Of a DNA stretch of 36,401 bases, positions 1 through 8,091 are shown piece after piece. Location of the stretch: contig CAJUTQ010000008.1 of assembly GCA_910589265.1 (NCBI GenBank), positions 1 through 36,401 of the forward strand, given 5' to 3'. The translations under genes were made by a program, and so were the position numbers. Under the pieces are notes generated by a model that was not told where the DNA came from, searched no databases, and worked only from the letters and a program-made list of their open reading frames with translations. This DNA comes from an uncultured Lachnospiraceae bacterium (GTDB taxonomy: Bacteria; Bacillota; Clostridia; Lachnospirales; Lachnospiraceae). Each line of letters starts with the position of its first letter. Positions within the stretch are counted from its first letter, which is position 1.

Positions 1-89
1 AACTGCATGATTCCCTAAAATGCATTCATATGGGGTAAGGGGAATTATATCCTTTTTGGGGATTTTTCGCTTAAATTATTCTACAAAAT

Positions 90-141
90 AAAGGGGCTGT
101 GAAGTTTGGAGTTTTCAACTCCTTTTTTTCACAGCCCCTTT
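90..141. terminator. Nested terminator-like hairpin
   Basis: An outer 14-bp perfect inverted repeat (AAAGGGGCTGTGAA at 90-103, its complement at 128-141) encloses an inner hairpin GGAGTT-TTC-AACTCC (108-122), which is followed by seven T on the plus strand. The outer stem would end the leftward lipoprotein gene whose stop is at 171. The inner stem plus T-run would end any rightward transcript entering from the left. The first 89 bases show no gene. Confidence 0.7.
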
Positions 142-170
142 GATTTGCTTTTAAGGCTGCATATTTTAAA

Positions 171-1010
171 TTAATTAGAAAGCAAGGGAATCTGTTCCAT
201 TGTAACATTCTCGCCAGTGCTTATGCTCACTATATCTCCTTCTTCAGTAAGATAGATCTTTATCCCCTTTTCATTTAAAAGAGCTATTGTTTCCTCAGAG
301 GGAGGATTTTTTTTAGAACATGTAATAATCCCATACTGAGGATTTATTTTTTCAAGTAAGTCTGGAAGATTAGGGATAAACTTACCATGGTAAGGAAGTT
401 TTAGTACTTGGCATTGGGGAAGATCTAAAGAAAGAAGTTCATCAATGCGTTCTTCATAGGAATCTCCAGTGAAAAGAAAGGAAGTATTTTTATTGGACAC
501 AAGTACTACAAGGGATGAGTTGTTACTTTCTTTCTCTTCATAGCTTGTTTTTCCTGGAGGAAGTATTTTAAATTGGACAGAATTGAGAGAAAAGGAAAGA
601 GGATCCTCCAAGATAAGGGGGGAAATAGTTTGTTTTGATAAGGCTTCTAAATATTTCTCATAGTGGGAACTAGTTTTTGATGCATAAGTATGAATGACTT
701 GCTCTACCTGAAATTGTTCTAAAATAATAGGAGCGCCCCCTACATGATCTTTATCGAAATGTGTAATAATGAGATAATCTAATCGTTGAATGTTATTTTC
801 GTGCATATATTTTGCAATTTCTATGCCATCTTTCTCCTCGCCAGTGTCAATTAATACATTGCTATTCTTTGTCTGAAGCAAAAAGGAGTCTGCTTTTCCA
901 ATATCAAAAAAGGTAATTTGCACCATACTGTCTTCCAAAGAATGAGCATTTCGTGTGCAGCTGATAATAAAAAGTAGAAAAAAGAAAAGAATACCTGCCC
1001 TTTTTTTCAT
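171..1010 (-). CDS. Metallo-beta-lactamase-fold lipoprotein, ComEC C-terminal-like
   Basis: This 279-residue protein begins with a lipoprotein signal peptide (hydrophobic residues 7-17, Cys18 in the context IISC), so it is probably anchored outside the membrane. The rest matches the metallo-beta-lactamase hydrolase fold as found in the C-terminal domain of ComEC/Rec2: a strand with FFDIGKADSFLL (about 34-45), the metal motif HFDKDH (84-89) and a later TGDS segment. It lacks the membrane channel of ComEC, so it is not a full competence protein. Its substrate is unknown; ComEC-type domains are often assigned to nucleic-acid or phosphodiester hydrolysis. The start has a strong AGGAGG-type site. 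It is transcribed away from gdpP and ends at a nested hairpin. Fold confidence is high, function low. Confidence 0.85.
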   Translation of the reverse strand: MKKRAGILFFFLLFIISCTRNAHSLEDSMVQITFFDIGKADSFLLQTKNSNVLIDTGEEKDGIEIAKYMHENNIQRLDYLIITHFDKDHVGGAPIILEQFQVEQVIHTYASKTSSHYEKYLEALSKQTISPLILEDPLSFSLNSVQFKILPPGKTSYEEKESNNSSLVVLVSNKNTSFLFTGDSYEERIDELLSLDLPQCQVLKLPYHGKFIPNLPDLLEKINPQYGIITCSKKNPPSEETIALLNEKGIKIYLTEEGDIVSISTGENVTMEQIPLLSN

Positions 1011-1154
1011 AATCTTCCTCCTTTAAGTCGAATAGTTCTGAGTGTTTCCCCAGTATTGAAAATCTTATAGGAATGAGCTTATCATAGCAGGAAGTAAAAA
1101 ACAATAGACCATTGCGAAGGCTGATAGAAAAAACTGGCACAATGGTTCATAAAA

Positions 1155-1163
1155 TGGTATAAT
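1155..1163 (+). promoter_or_regulatory. Extended -10 promoter for the gdpP operon
   Basis: TGGTATAAT forms an extended -10 element (TGn plus a consensus TATAAT at 1158-1163), 38 bases before the gdpP start. The -35 at 1135-1140 (TGGCAC) is poor, as expected when the extended -10 carries recognition. Confidence 0.6.
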
Positions 1164-1201
1164 ACTAAGTAACTGCATAGGCGCATGAAAAGAGGTGGGA
1201 T

Positions 1202-3247
1202 ATGAAAACAGAGTTAAAGCTCCAGGGACAGCTAAAAAGATATGCCAGATGGCCGATAGTTTTCATCGCTTTCTTATTAGTAATGAATGGAGCTGTTTAT
1301 GTAGTAGATATAAAGGCTGGAATTCTATGCTCTGCATTTGCTTTTATTTATATAATATTTGCTTTTTTTATTTTTTTTCAAAACAGGCCTGCCATAGTGA
1401 CAGAGCTTGTAACGTTTGCAGCTCAGTATGGACAGATTCAGAAACAAATATTGCTAGATCTGGAAGTTCCATATGCTTTACTGGATGAGACAGGAAAAAT
1501 AATATGGACAAACAGTGCTTTTGATAATCTCCTTTCAGGCCAAAAAGGAAAGGGAAAACCCATTGGCACCCTTATTCCTGCTTTTCATCAAAACAAAATG
1601 CCAAAAGAAGAGGAAGCTTTTGCATTTGATTTTTCTTTCCAAGGAAGAGATTATAAGGCGAAAATGAAAAAAGTTTCCATGAGAGAAGCCATAGAGAATA
1701 ATGCTATTGTTCAAGGTGAGGAAGATGGGGGATATGTGACAGCCCTTTATTTATTTGATGAAACAGAGGAAAAAAAACATATCCGAGAAAATGAAGAGCA
1801 GCATATTGTGATTGGACTTATTTATATTGACAATTATGAGGAAGCAATGGAAAGTGTTGAGGAAGTACGCCGGTCTTTGCTCACAGCCTTAATTGATAGA
1901 AAAATTAATAAATATATTTCAGCCCATGACGGTATTGTAAAAAAAATGGAAAAAGATAAGTTCCTTTTAATATTGGATAATAAATCTTTGAGGAAAATTG
2001 AAGAAAATAGAATAGAACTTCTAGAAGATGTTAAAACAGTAAACATTGGGAATGAAATGGCTGTAAGTTTAAGTATGGGAATCGGCGTTAATGCTCAGAC
2101 AAAGATACAGGCATATGATTATGCAAGGACAGCAATTGATTTAGCCTTGGGCAGAGGAGGGGATCAGGCTGTAATAAAATCGCCAGAGCAGATACTTTAC
2201 TATGGAGGAAGAGGAAAGCAGGTAGAGAAAAATACTAGGGTAAAATCTAGGGTAAAGGCCCATGCCCTTAGAGAAATTTTAGAGAATAAGGACCGAATTA
2301 TGGTAATGGGCCATAAAATTGTAGATGTGGATTCCTTTGGAGCAGCTATTGGAATTATGATTATGGCAAGAAGCTTCCGTAAAAAGGTTCATATTGTCAT
2401 TAATGATATTACCACATCTGTGAGGCCTTTAATTGACGGTTTTATAAATAGCAGTGAATACGATTCTGATCTATTTATAAAAAATCATGAGGCTTTGGAG
2501 CTTATGGATCAAAATACGGCCTTAATTATCGTTGATGTAAATAAGCCTAGTTATACAGAATGTAAAGAATTATTAACAAGGGCGAAGTGTATTGTAGTAT
2601 TGGATCACCATAGGCAAGGAACAGAGGCAATTGAAAATGCCACTTTGTCTTATATTGAAACGTATGCTTCCAGTACTTGCGAGATGGTGGCAGAAATTTT
2701 GCAATATATAAATGACAATGTAAAAATACGTCCAATGGAAGCAGATTGTATTTATTCTGGAATTATTATTGATACGAATAATTTTTTATCAAAGACTGGT
2801 GTACGAACATTTGAAGCAGCGGCTTTTTTGCGAAGAAATGGAGCAGACGTTGTAAGGGTAAGGAAAATGTTCAGGGATGAGATGGTAGATTACAAGGCAA
2901 GAGCAGAAACAGTAAGACATGCAGAAGTCTATAAAGATGTTTTTGCTATATCTGTCTGTCCCAGTTCAGGAGTAGAGAGTCCTACAGTCGTAGGGGCTCA
3001 AGCTGCCAATGAACTTTTAAATATTAACGGTATGAAGGCTTCCTTTGTTATGACAAATTATCAAGGAAAGATTTTCATAAGTGCCCGCTCCATTGATGAG
3101 ATCAATGTACAGCTCATTATGGAAAAGCTGGGAGGAGGAGGACATATGAATATTGCAGGAGCTCAATTAGAAGACTGTACTATTAGCGAGGCAAAACAGC
3201 TTATTAGAAATACATTAGACAGTATGTTGAAAAAAGGAGAAATTTAA
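1202..3247 (+). CDS. gdpP: Cyclic-di-AMP phosphodiesterase GdpP (PAS-GGDEF-DHH/DHHA1)
   Basis: This membrane-bound phosphodiesterase degrades the second messenger c-di-AMP to pApA. Order along its 681 residues: two N-terminal membrane helices (about 17-35 and 40-60), a PAS-like region, a degenerate GGDEF domain (about 175-310; no GGDEF signature, as usual for this family), a DHH domain and a DHHA1 domain. Visible catalytic motifs are GHKIVDVDSFGAA (about 368-380), LDHHR near 467 and the DHHA1 glycine motif GGGGHMNIAG near 643-652. The start follows GAGGTGGG with good spacing. The stop is adjacent to the rplI start, and gdpP-rplI-dnaB is a classic Firmicute order. Length is normal and no lesion is seen. 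Confidence 0.96.
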   Translation: MKTELKLQGQLKRYARWPIVFIAFLLVMNGAVYVVDIKAGILCSAFAFIYIIFAFFIFFQNRPAIVTELVTFAAQYGQIQKQILLDLEVPYALLDETGKIIWTNSAFDNLLSGQKGKGKPIGTLIPAFHQNKMPKEEEAFAFDFSFQGRDYKAKMKKVSMREAIENNAIVQGEEDGGYVTALYLFDETEEKKHIRENEEQHIVIGLIYIDNYEEAMESVEEVRRSLLTALIDRKINKYISAHDGIVKKMEKDKFLLILDNKSLRKIEENRIELLEDVKTVNIGNEMAVSLSMGIGVNAQTKIQAYDYARTAIDLALGRGGDQAVIKSPEQILYYGGRGKQVEKNTRVKSRVKAHALREILENKDRIMVMGHKIVDVDSFGAAIGIMIMARSFRKKVHIVINDITTSVRPLIDGFINSSEYDSDLFIKNHEALELMDQNTALIIVDVNKPSYTECKELLTRAKCIVVLDHHRQGTEAIENATLSYIETYASSTCEMVAEILQYINDNVKIRPMEADCIYSGIIIDTNNFLSKTGVRTFEAAAFLRRNGADVVRVRKMFRDEMVDYKARAETVRHAEVYKDVFAISVCPSSGVESPTVVGAQAANELLNINGMKASFVMTNYQGKIFISARSIDEINVQLIMEKLGGGGHMNIAGAQLEDCTISEAKQLIRNTLDSMLKKGEI

Positions 3248-3694
3248 ATGAAAGTAATATTACTACAAGATGTAAAAAGTTTGGGAAAGGAGGGAGAGGT
3301 AGTAAATGTAAGCGATGGATATGGGAGAAATTATATTATTCCTAAAAATTTAGGTCTAGAGGCAACAAGTAAGAATCTTAACGATCTCAAGATGAGAAAG
3401 GAAAAGGAGAGAAAAATTGAGCAGGAAAAATTGGAAGCTGCAAAAGATTTTGCAAAGTCAATGGAAGGAAAGGAAGTTATCGTGAAAATGAAGGCCGGGG
3501 AGGGGGGTAAGACTTTTGGTTCTATTTCCACAAAAGAAATAGCAAAGGAAGCAATTGAACAGTTGGGAATGGAATTGGACAAGAAGAAAATTCATCTTCC
3601 AGAACCTATTAAAAGCTTTGGCATTTTCAAAGTTTCTGTAAAGCTCCATCCAAAAGTTGTAGGGGAGCTGTCTGTCCGAGTGGAGGAAGGCTGA
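3248..3694 (+). CDS. rplI: 50S ribosomal protein L9
   Basis: This 148-residue protein has the L9 hallmark N-terminus (MKVILLQDVKSLGKEGEVV, then VSDGYGRNYIIP around residues 22-33). A long central charged helix (about 45-75) and the C-terminal domain, ending HPKVVGELSVRV, follow. L9 binds 23S rRNA near the L1 stalk and influences reading-frame fidelity. The ATG directly follows the gdpP stop codon, so its ribosome site (AAAAAGGAGA) lies inside the end of gdpP and translation is probably coupled. Length is typical. Confidence 0.97.
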   Translation: MKVILLQDVKSLGKEGEVVNVSDGYGRNYIIPKNLGLEATSKNLNDLKMRKEKERKIEQEKLEAAKDFAKSMEGKEVIVKMKAGEGGKTFGSISTKEIAKEAIEQLGMELDKKKIHLPEPIKSFGIFKVSVKLHPKVVGELSVRVEEG

Positions 3695-3701
3695 GAAGCT
3701 T

Positions 3702-5030
3702 ATGGATGAGGCGCTAATTAAACGGATACTGCCTCATAGCTTGGAGGCGGAAGGCTCAGTTATTGGTTCCATGGTAATGGACAAGGAAGCGATTGTGGCA
3801 GCATCAGAATTCCTAAAAGAGGAGGACTTTTATAGCAAGCAGTATGGCGCTTTATTTGGCACTATGACAGCTCTGTATAATGAGGGAAAGCCTGTTGATC
3901 TCATTACTTTACAGGAGAAGTTAAAGGAAAAAAATCTTCCCCCAGAAGTATATAGCTTGGAATTCATTAGTGACTTAGTGACAGCAGTACCTACTTCTGC
4001 AAATGTAAAGCATTATGCGGAAATTGTAAAAGAAAAAGCTATTTTACGTAAACTTATAAAAATTAATGAGGAGATTGCAAACACTTGTTATTTAGGAAAA
4101 GAGAGTTTGGAAAAAATTCTCTTTGACACAGAAAAGAAGATTTTTGGCTTATTGCAACACAGAGTTTCTGAAGATTTTGTTCCCATTAGCCAAATTGTGA
4201 TGAACACTTTAGATAAAATATTGGCTGCATCAAGAACCCATGGGACAGTAACAGGAATTGCAACAGGATTTACAGATCTGGATTACAAAATGGCTGGACT
4301 TCAGTCTTCAGATTTAATTTTAATAGCAGCCAGACCTTCAATGGGAAAGACGGCGTTTGTATTGAATATTGCTCAAAATGTGGCCTTTAAACAAAATTTA
4401 TGTACCATTATATTCAGCCTTGAGATGTCAAAGGAGCAGCTTGTAAACCGTCTTCTTTCTTTAGAGTCTAAAGTAAACTCCCAATTAATTCGAACAGGAA
4501 ATATGCCAGATTCCGATTGGGACAAACTCATTGAAGGGGCAGGAGTTATTAGTGATTCTCCTTTAATGATTGATGACACTCCTGGAATTAGTATTTCTGA
4601 GCTCCGTTCGAAATGCCGCAAATATAAATTAGAGTATGATTTAAAACTTATTATTATTGATTATCTGCAGCTCATGTCTGGAGGAGGGCGTTCTGAATCA
4701 AGGCAGCAGGAGATTTCGGAAATTTCTAGGTCTTTGAAAGCCTTGGCAAGGGAATTAAATGTACCAGTTATTGCTTTATCCCAATTATCCAGGGCAGTGG
4801 AACAACGTCCAGAACACAGGCCTATGTTGTCTGATTTAAGAGAATCAGGAGCTATTGAACAGGACGCCGATGTAGTCATGTTTTTATATAGGGATGATTA
4901 TTACAATAAAGATACAGAAAGGAAAAATATTTCAGAAGTAATTATTGCAAAACAGAGAAATGGACCTATTGGAACCGTGGAACTTGTATGGCTTCCAGAT
5001 TATACGAAATTTGCCAATATGGAAAAATGA
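3702..5030 (+). CDS. dnaB: Replicative DNA helicase DnaB
   Basis: This is the hexameric helicase that unwinds DNA at the replication fork and binds primase. The 442-residue sequence has the N-terminal DnaB domain (PHSLEAEGSVIGSM near residue 11), a linker helix and the RecA-like C-terminal ATPase domain. Walker A is ARPSMGKT at about 211-218, Walker B LIIIDYLQLM at about 315-324, followed by SRSLKALARELNVPV and a terminal KQRNGPIGTV motif. It begins seven bases after the rplI stop and closes the gdpP-rplI-dnaB operon. No intein or insertion is present. Confidence 0.97.
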   Translation: MDEALIKRILPHSLEAEGSVIGSMVMDKEAIVAASEFLKEEDFYSKQYGALFGTMTALYNEGKPVDLITLQEKLKEKNLPPEVYSLEFISDLVTAVPTSANVKHYAEIVKEKAILRKLIKINEEIANTCYLGKESLEKILFDTEKKIFGLLQHRVSEDFVPISQIVMNTLDKILAASRTHGTVTGIATGFTDLDYKMAGLQSSDLILIAARPSMGKTAFVLNIAQNVAFKQNLCTIIFSLEMSKEQLVNRLLSLESKVNSQLIRTGNMPDSDWDKLIEGAGVISDSPLMIDDTPGISISELRSKCRKYKLEYDLKLIIIDYLQLMSGGGRSESRQQEISEISRSLKALARELNVPVIALSQLSRAVEQRPEHRPMLSDLRESGAIEQDADVVMFLYRDDYYNKDTERKNISEVIIAKQRNGPIGTVELVWLPDYTKFANMEK

Positions 5031-5034
5031 ATTT

Positions 5035-5088
5035 ACAGCTTACAAAGGAGAAGGAACATGAAAATGTTCACCTTGTAGGCTGTTTTTT
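5035..5088 (+). terminator. Rho-independent terminator after dnaB
   Basis: An imperfect stem pairs ACAGC and TACAAAGG (5035-5048) with CCTTGTA and GCTGT (5071-5083), with an internal GAACAT/ATGTTC tip, followed by six T. It starts five bases after the dnaB stop. Confidence 0.75.
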
Positions 5089-5149
5089 ATATGAAAAGAC
5101 CAGGCCATAGCTTTTGTTTGCTTTGTATGAAGAATGGAGGAAGAGAAAA

Positions 5150-5710
5150 ATGAACGAAATAAGGTATATGATTTCAGATGCAGCAAAAAAAGTAGATGTA
5201 GAGGCCCATGTATTACGTTATTGGGAGGAAGAGCTTGAGCTTCCTATTCAAAGAAATGAAATGGGACATAGATACTATACAGAAGAAAATATTGAAAGAC
5301 TCAAAAAAATAAAAGAGATGAAAGATAATGGATTTCAACTAAAGGCAATTAAAATGGTTTTAAAAAATGGAGAAATGTCAATTGTATCGCCTATTGAATC
5401 AGAAAAAGAGGAAGAGGAGGAAAGCATGGATAATGTAACGAAATTAACCTTTATGCTGAAAAAAATGCTTTTAGAAGTATTAGAAGAAAATAATGCATAT
5501 TTAATACATAGTATGGAAGGGGAGTTAGGAGATAGGGTGATAAAAGAAATGAATTATTTATTTCGGGAGCAGGAAGAAAAAGAAGAAGAGAGATACAAAA
5601 AACTGGACGAGCTTATTAGGTATTATCAAAAGGAGGGAAAGGAGAAAAAAGAAAAAAAAGAGAAAAAAAGACTATTTTCCTTTAAAAAAAGGGACAGCAG
5701 CATGAAATAA
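5150..5710 (+). CDS. MerR-family transcriptional regulator with charged coiled-coil tail
   Basis: This 186-residue DNA-binding protein has a MerR-type winged helix-turn-helix at residues 4-70 (ISDAAKKVDVEAHVLRYWEEE, then GHRYYTEENIERLKKI, both hallmarks). The rest is a highly charged coiled coil ending in a Lys/Glu run (EKKEKKEKK), with no metal-binding cysteines. It therefore resembles the MerR regulators with unknown ligands that often sit near replication genes in clostridia, not metal sensors. I chose the ATG at 5150, preceded by GGAGG, over a TTG at 5114 that would add twelve unconserved residues. Target genes are unknown. Confidence 0.85.
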   Translation: MNEIRYMISDAAKKVDVEAHVLRYWEEELELPIQRNEMGHRYYTEENIERLKKIKEMKDNGFQLKAIKMVLKNGEMSIVSPIESEKEEEEESMDNVTKLTFMLKKMLLEVLEENNAYLIHSMEGELGDRVIKEMNYLFREQEEKEEERYKKLDELIRYYQKEGKEKKEKKEKKRLFSFKKRDSSMK

Positions 5711-5736
5711 AAAAGGATGTCCGTTTGTCAATTCTG

Positions 5737-5786
5737 AAAAAAAAGGCTGTACCTTGACGATATTGAATCGTTAAGGTACAGCCTTA
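5737..5786 (-). terminator. Terminator after the ferredoxin gene
   Basis: A long hairpin (AAGGCTGTACCTT at 5743-5755 pairing with AAGGTACAGCCTT at 5774-5786, stem extended inward by ACGAT/ATCGT-like pairs) is followed on the minus strand by eight T (5737-5744). It ends the leftward ferredoxin transcript and may also stop rightward MerR transcripts. Confidence 0.85.
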
Positions 5787-5794
5787 AATATTCA

Positions 5795-5965
5795 TTATTC
5801 TTCGCTAATTGCTCCTGTTGGGCAAGCGCCAGCACAGCTCCCACAGCTAATGCAAGTATCTGGATCAATTTCATATTGGGTATCCCCTTGAGAAATACAT
5901 CCTACAGGACATTGTGCCTCACAAGCTCCACAGCTTACACAAGCGTCAGAAATTACATATGCCAT
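5795..5965 (-). CDS. 2[4Fe-4S] ferredoxin, clostridial type
   Basis: This 56-residue protein is a low-potential electron carrier. It contains two complete cluster motifs, CVSCGACEAQCP (residues 9-20) and CISCGSCAGACP (38-49), each CX2CX2CX3CP as in clostridial ferredoxins. The start ATG at 5965 follows AGGAGG on the minus strand. It is monocistronic: a strong terminator follows and the next gene upstream is divergent. A Fur-box-like palindrome at 6001-6016 lies 36 bases before the start, suggesting iron-responsive control. Likely partners are pyruvate:ferredoxin oxidoreductase or Rnf/Bcd-Etf complexes encoded elsewhere. Confidence 0.95.
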   Translation of the reverse strand: MAYVISDACVSCGACEAQCPVGCISQGDTQYEIDPDTCISCGSCAGACPTGAISEE

Positions 5966-6000
5966 AATATTATCCTCCTTTATGTTATATGAATTGAGTT

Positions 6001-6016
6001 TGATAATTTATTATCA
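6001..6016. promoter_or_regulatory. Fur-box-like palindrome upstream of ferredoxin
   Basis: TGATAAT-TT-ATTATCA is a perfect 7-2-7 inverted repeat. The Bacillus Fur/PerR/Zur core is TGATAATNATTATCA (7-1-7), so both arms match exactly with one extra central base. It lies between the ferredoxin start and upstream AT-rich promoter-like sequence. Which regulator binds is inference. Confidence 0.5.
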
Positions 6017-6161
6017 TGTTCCTTCTCTATTTTAATATAAATATGGGGAATATACAAGTGAAAATTTTAAGAAGTTTATGTAAGAGTTTGGTCAATTTAG
6101 ATAAAAGATGTATAATATAAAAGAGTTAACAACGAAGACAAGAAAGAGAGGAATTGGAAGT

Positions 6162-6659
6162 ATGTTTAGGGAAATGAGAAGAAAAAACCAGGCATTATCA
6201 TTAGAGGAATGTATAGATATATTAGAAAGGGGGACCTCTGGAGTTTTAGCAGTTGCAGGAGACGATGGTTATCCTTATGCAGTACCCTTAAGCTATGTCT
6301 TTGATAAAAAAACTTCTAAGTTATATTTTCATGGGGCAAGAAAGGGACATAAGCTGGATGCAGTGAAAAGAGAGAATAAAGCATCTTTTTGCGTTATCCA
6401 TCAGGATAATGTAAAACCAGAAGAGTATACGACATATTATAAAAGTGTCATTGTCTTTGGAAAAATGCATATTTTAGAAGAAGAGCCAGAGAAGTACCAT
6501 GCAATTGATACATTAGGAATAAAATATGCGCCTCTTGACAGTGAAGAAAGAAGACGGGAGTTTATCCAAAAAGAATACAAGGTCTTATGTATGATGGAAA
6601 TGCAAATAGAACATATGACAGGAAAAGAGGCTATTGAATTGGCAGTACAAAAGAAATGA
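6162..6659 (+). CDS. Pyridoxamine 5'-phosphate oxidase-family flavin protein (Nim-like)
   Basis: This protein of about 165 residues begins MFREMRRKNQALS, the usual opening of the split-barrel flavin/heme-binding family that includes 5-nitroimidazole reductase NimA and many clostridial PNPOx-like proteins. Visible family features are GTSGVLAVAGDDGYPYAVPLSY near residues 25-46, YFHGARKGHKLDA (about 55-67) and a Tyr-Lys segment near the middle. It probably binds FMN or a related cofactor and acts in the cytoplasm; its substrate is unknown. I prefer the ATG at 6162 (preceded by AGAGGA at suitable spacing) over 6108, which adds an unconserved basic stretch. It stands alone, and no terminator is evident after it. 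Confidence 0.85.
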   Translation: MFREMRRKNQALSLEECIDILERGTSGVLAVAGDDGYPYAVPLSYVFDKKTSKLYFHGARKGHKLDAVKRENKASFCVIHQDNVKPEEYTTYYKSVIVFGKMHILEEEPEKYHAIDTLGIKYAPLDSEERRREFIQKEYKVLCMMEMQIEHMTGKEAIELAVQKK

Positions 6660-6816
6660 TGTAATACAACATATATATTATGGTATAACAATCTGTTTTT
6701 GTATGCTATGCATTGATATGATTAGCATATAAATACATATATCCAAAACACCCTAACAAGAATTACATGTTTATTTGAAAGATAGTAAATGAAGGAGTTT
6801 GGATAGGAGGATTGCT

Positions 6817-7155
6817 ATGAGGGGAGAGAAAAAAGAAATTAATATACGGATTGGAAAAAGATTAAAGGAGGCCAGGGAGTCCAATGGATTTACACAAGAA
6901 AAATTAGCAGAAGTGTTAAATGTTGGCGTAGAGCATTATCGGAAAGTAGAGAGTGGGATGTACGGATTGCAACTGGAAAAAATGCTTCTTTTATATGAAA
7001 AATATAAAATAGATCCTACCTATTTGATTACGGGAAATAGAAAAAAGTTCTTTGATTTAGAAGAGTATTTGGCAAACTGCAGCAGAGAGGAACGGAACAA
7101 ACTTATTGAAAGAATCTTGGACTATATGAAGAAGATGCTAATAGAACCTCAATAA
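6817..7155 (+). CDS. XRE-type helix-turn-helix regulator (paralogue A)
   Basis: This 112-residue protein has an XRE/Cro-type HTH in residues 8-70 (IGKRLKEARESNGFTQEKLAEVL, then a recognition segment VEHYRKVESG) and a short C-terminal region with ANCSREERNKLIERIL. The ATG at 6817 follows TAGGAGG with six-base spacing; an upstream in-frame TTG at 6799 is less likely. It closely resembles the protein encoded at 20491-20826: the same length class, with VEHYRK, YGLQ, YLITG and LANCSR shared at the same places. No linked target is obvious. It ends at a bidirectional hairpin. Confidence 0.85.
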   Translation: MRGEKKEINIRIGKRLKEARESNGFTQEKLAEVLNVGVEHYRKVESGMYGLQLEKMLLLYEKYKIDPTYLITGNRKKFFDLEEYLANCSREERNKLIERILDYMKKMLIEPQ

Positions 7156-7164
7156 ACGTTAAAA

Positions 7165-7196
7165 AGGAAGCATTACTCTTATAATACTTCCTAGTT
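7165..7196. terminator. Bidirectional terminator between convergent genes
   Basis: A 10-bp stem with one mismatch (AGGAAGCATT at 7165-7174, AATACTTCCT at 7183-7192) separates the rightward XRE gene from the leftward flavodoxin gene. It is flanked by A5 on the left, which gives T5 on the minus strand, and a T-rich stretch on the right. Confidence 0.7.
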
Positions 7197-7228
7197 TGTT
7201 TATAAAATGTCCTAGGTAATGAATTTAC

Positions 7229-7906
7229 CTATTCAGAAAAGCCTAGTTCAGTCAGCCATTCTTTTACTTGTTCCTGGGACTCTAATGTACTGGAACCCTT
7301 TACAGCAAGCTCCTTGGAAAGAATAGAATTAGGACTAAGGGATGTAATATCCTTTATGCTGTTTCCCACTCCACTGCCTTCATGGGTACAGAGAGGAAGT
7401 ATTGTCTTATCAGAAAAATCATATTCTTCTAAAAAGGTAAAGACAGCTTGAGGGAGAGTTCCCCACCAATTAGGATAAACGAGAATAACTATGTCATAAT
7501 CATCCATGTTTTCCAGATGAGAAGCAAGTTCTGGACGGCTTCCACTTTTTTGCTCTTCTCTAGCTTGATTGCTTGTTTCCTCATAGGAGACTGGATATTT
7601 TTCTACAGTTTGAATAGAAAATAATTGCCCTCCCGTTATATCCTTTGCAGTTTGTGCAAGCAATTGAACATTACCATCCATAGGATTGCCGCCAGTAGTA
7701 GCGCTAGGGGATGTTAAGGCGTCTAGCCCCTCTTCTTTGCTGGAGTTTTCCATTTTTGAGAAATAGGCAATAAGTACATTTTCTCCATTTTCTAAAGGAG
7801 AGAAGGTTTCTTTATTGTTAACGTTTGTCTCCTCTTTATTTCCTTTACACGAGGTCAATAAAAGCATCATAATAAGAAAAAGTTGTATCATTCGTTTTTT
7901 ATTCAT
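7229..7906 (-). CDS. Exported flavodoxin-like lipoprotein
   Basis: This 225-residue protein starts with a lipoprotein signal (hydrophobic 7-18, lipobox LTSC, Cys20). It continues with a flavodoxin fold: VLIAYFSK (about 44-51) as the first strand and phosphate-loop region, YDIVILVYPNWWGTLPQAV (about 134-152), and the late loop LPLCTHEGSGVGNS. These are typical of the Flavodoxin_4 group of FMN proteins in clostridia. Relative to cytoplasmic flavodoxins it has an insert after the phosphate-loop region (roughly residues 52-80). The predicted role is extracytoplasmic electron transfer or quinone/flavin reduction, by inference only. The start follows a purine-rich stretch (AAGGATCTAAGG). It is monocistronic. 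Confidence 0.85.
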   Translation of the reverse strand: MNKKRMIQLFLIMMLLLTSCKGNKEETNVNNKETFSPLENGENVLIAYFSKMENSSKEEGLDALTSPSATTGGNPMDGNVQLLAQTAKDITGGQLFSIQTVEKYPVSYEETSNQAREEQKSGSRPELASHLENMDDYDIVILVYPNWWGTLPQAVFTFLEEYDFSDKTILPLCTHEGSGVGNSIKDITSLSPNSILSKELAVKGSSTLESQEQVKEWLTELGFSE

Positions 7907-8091
7907 TTTGCCTTAGATCCTTTCTTCTTATAAATATAAATGATTTTCTCTTGTATTTCATTAATACTATCATTTTACACTATTAGAGGAAAAAAATCAT
8001 TATAAATTAAAAGATATATGGAAAGAAAAGCTCTATGCAATGAGATAAAGAAATGATAAAACGAGAAAAAATAAGAGTAGGCAAATGAATG

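Noticed and set aside
1195..1488. Alternative frame inside the start of gdpP and other long shadow frames opposite dnaB, rplI, cas7 and cas4
   Set aside because: They overlap well-supported conserved genes and encode no recognisable domain.
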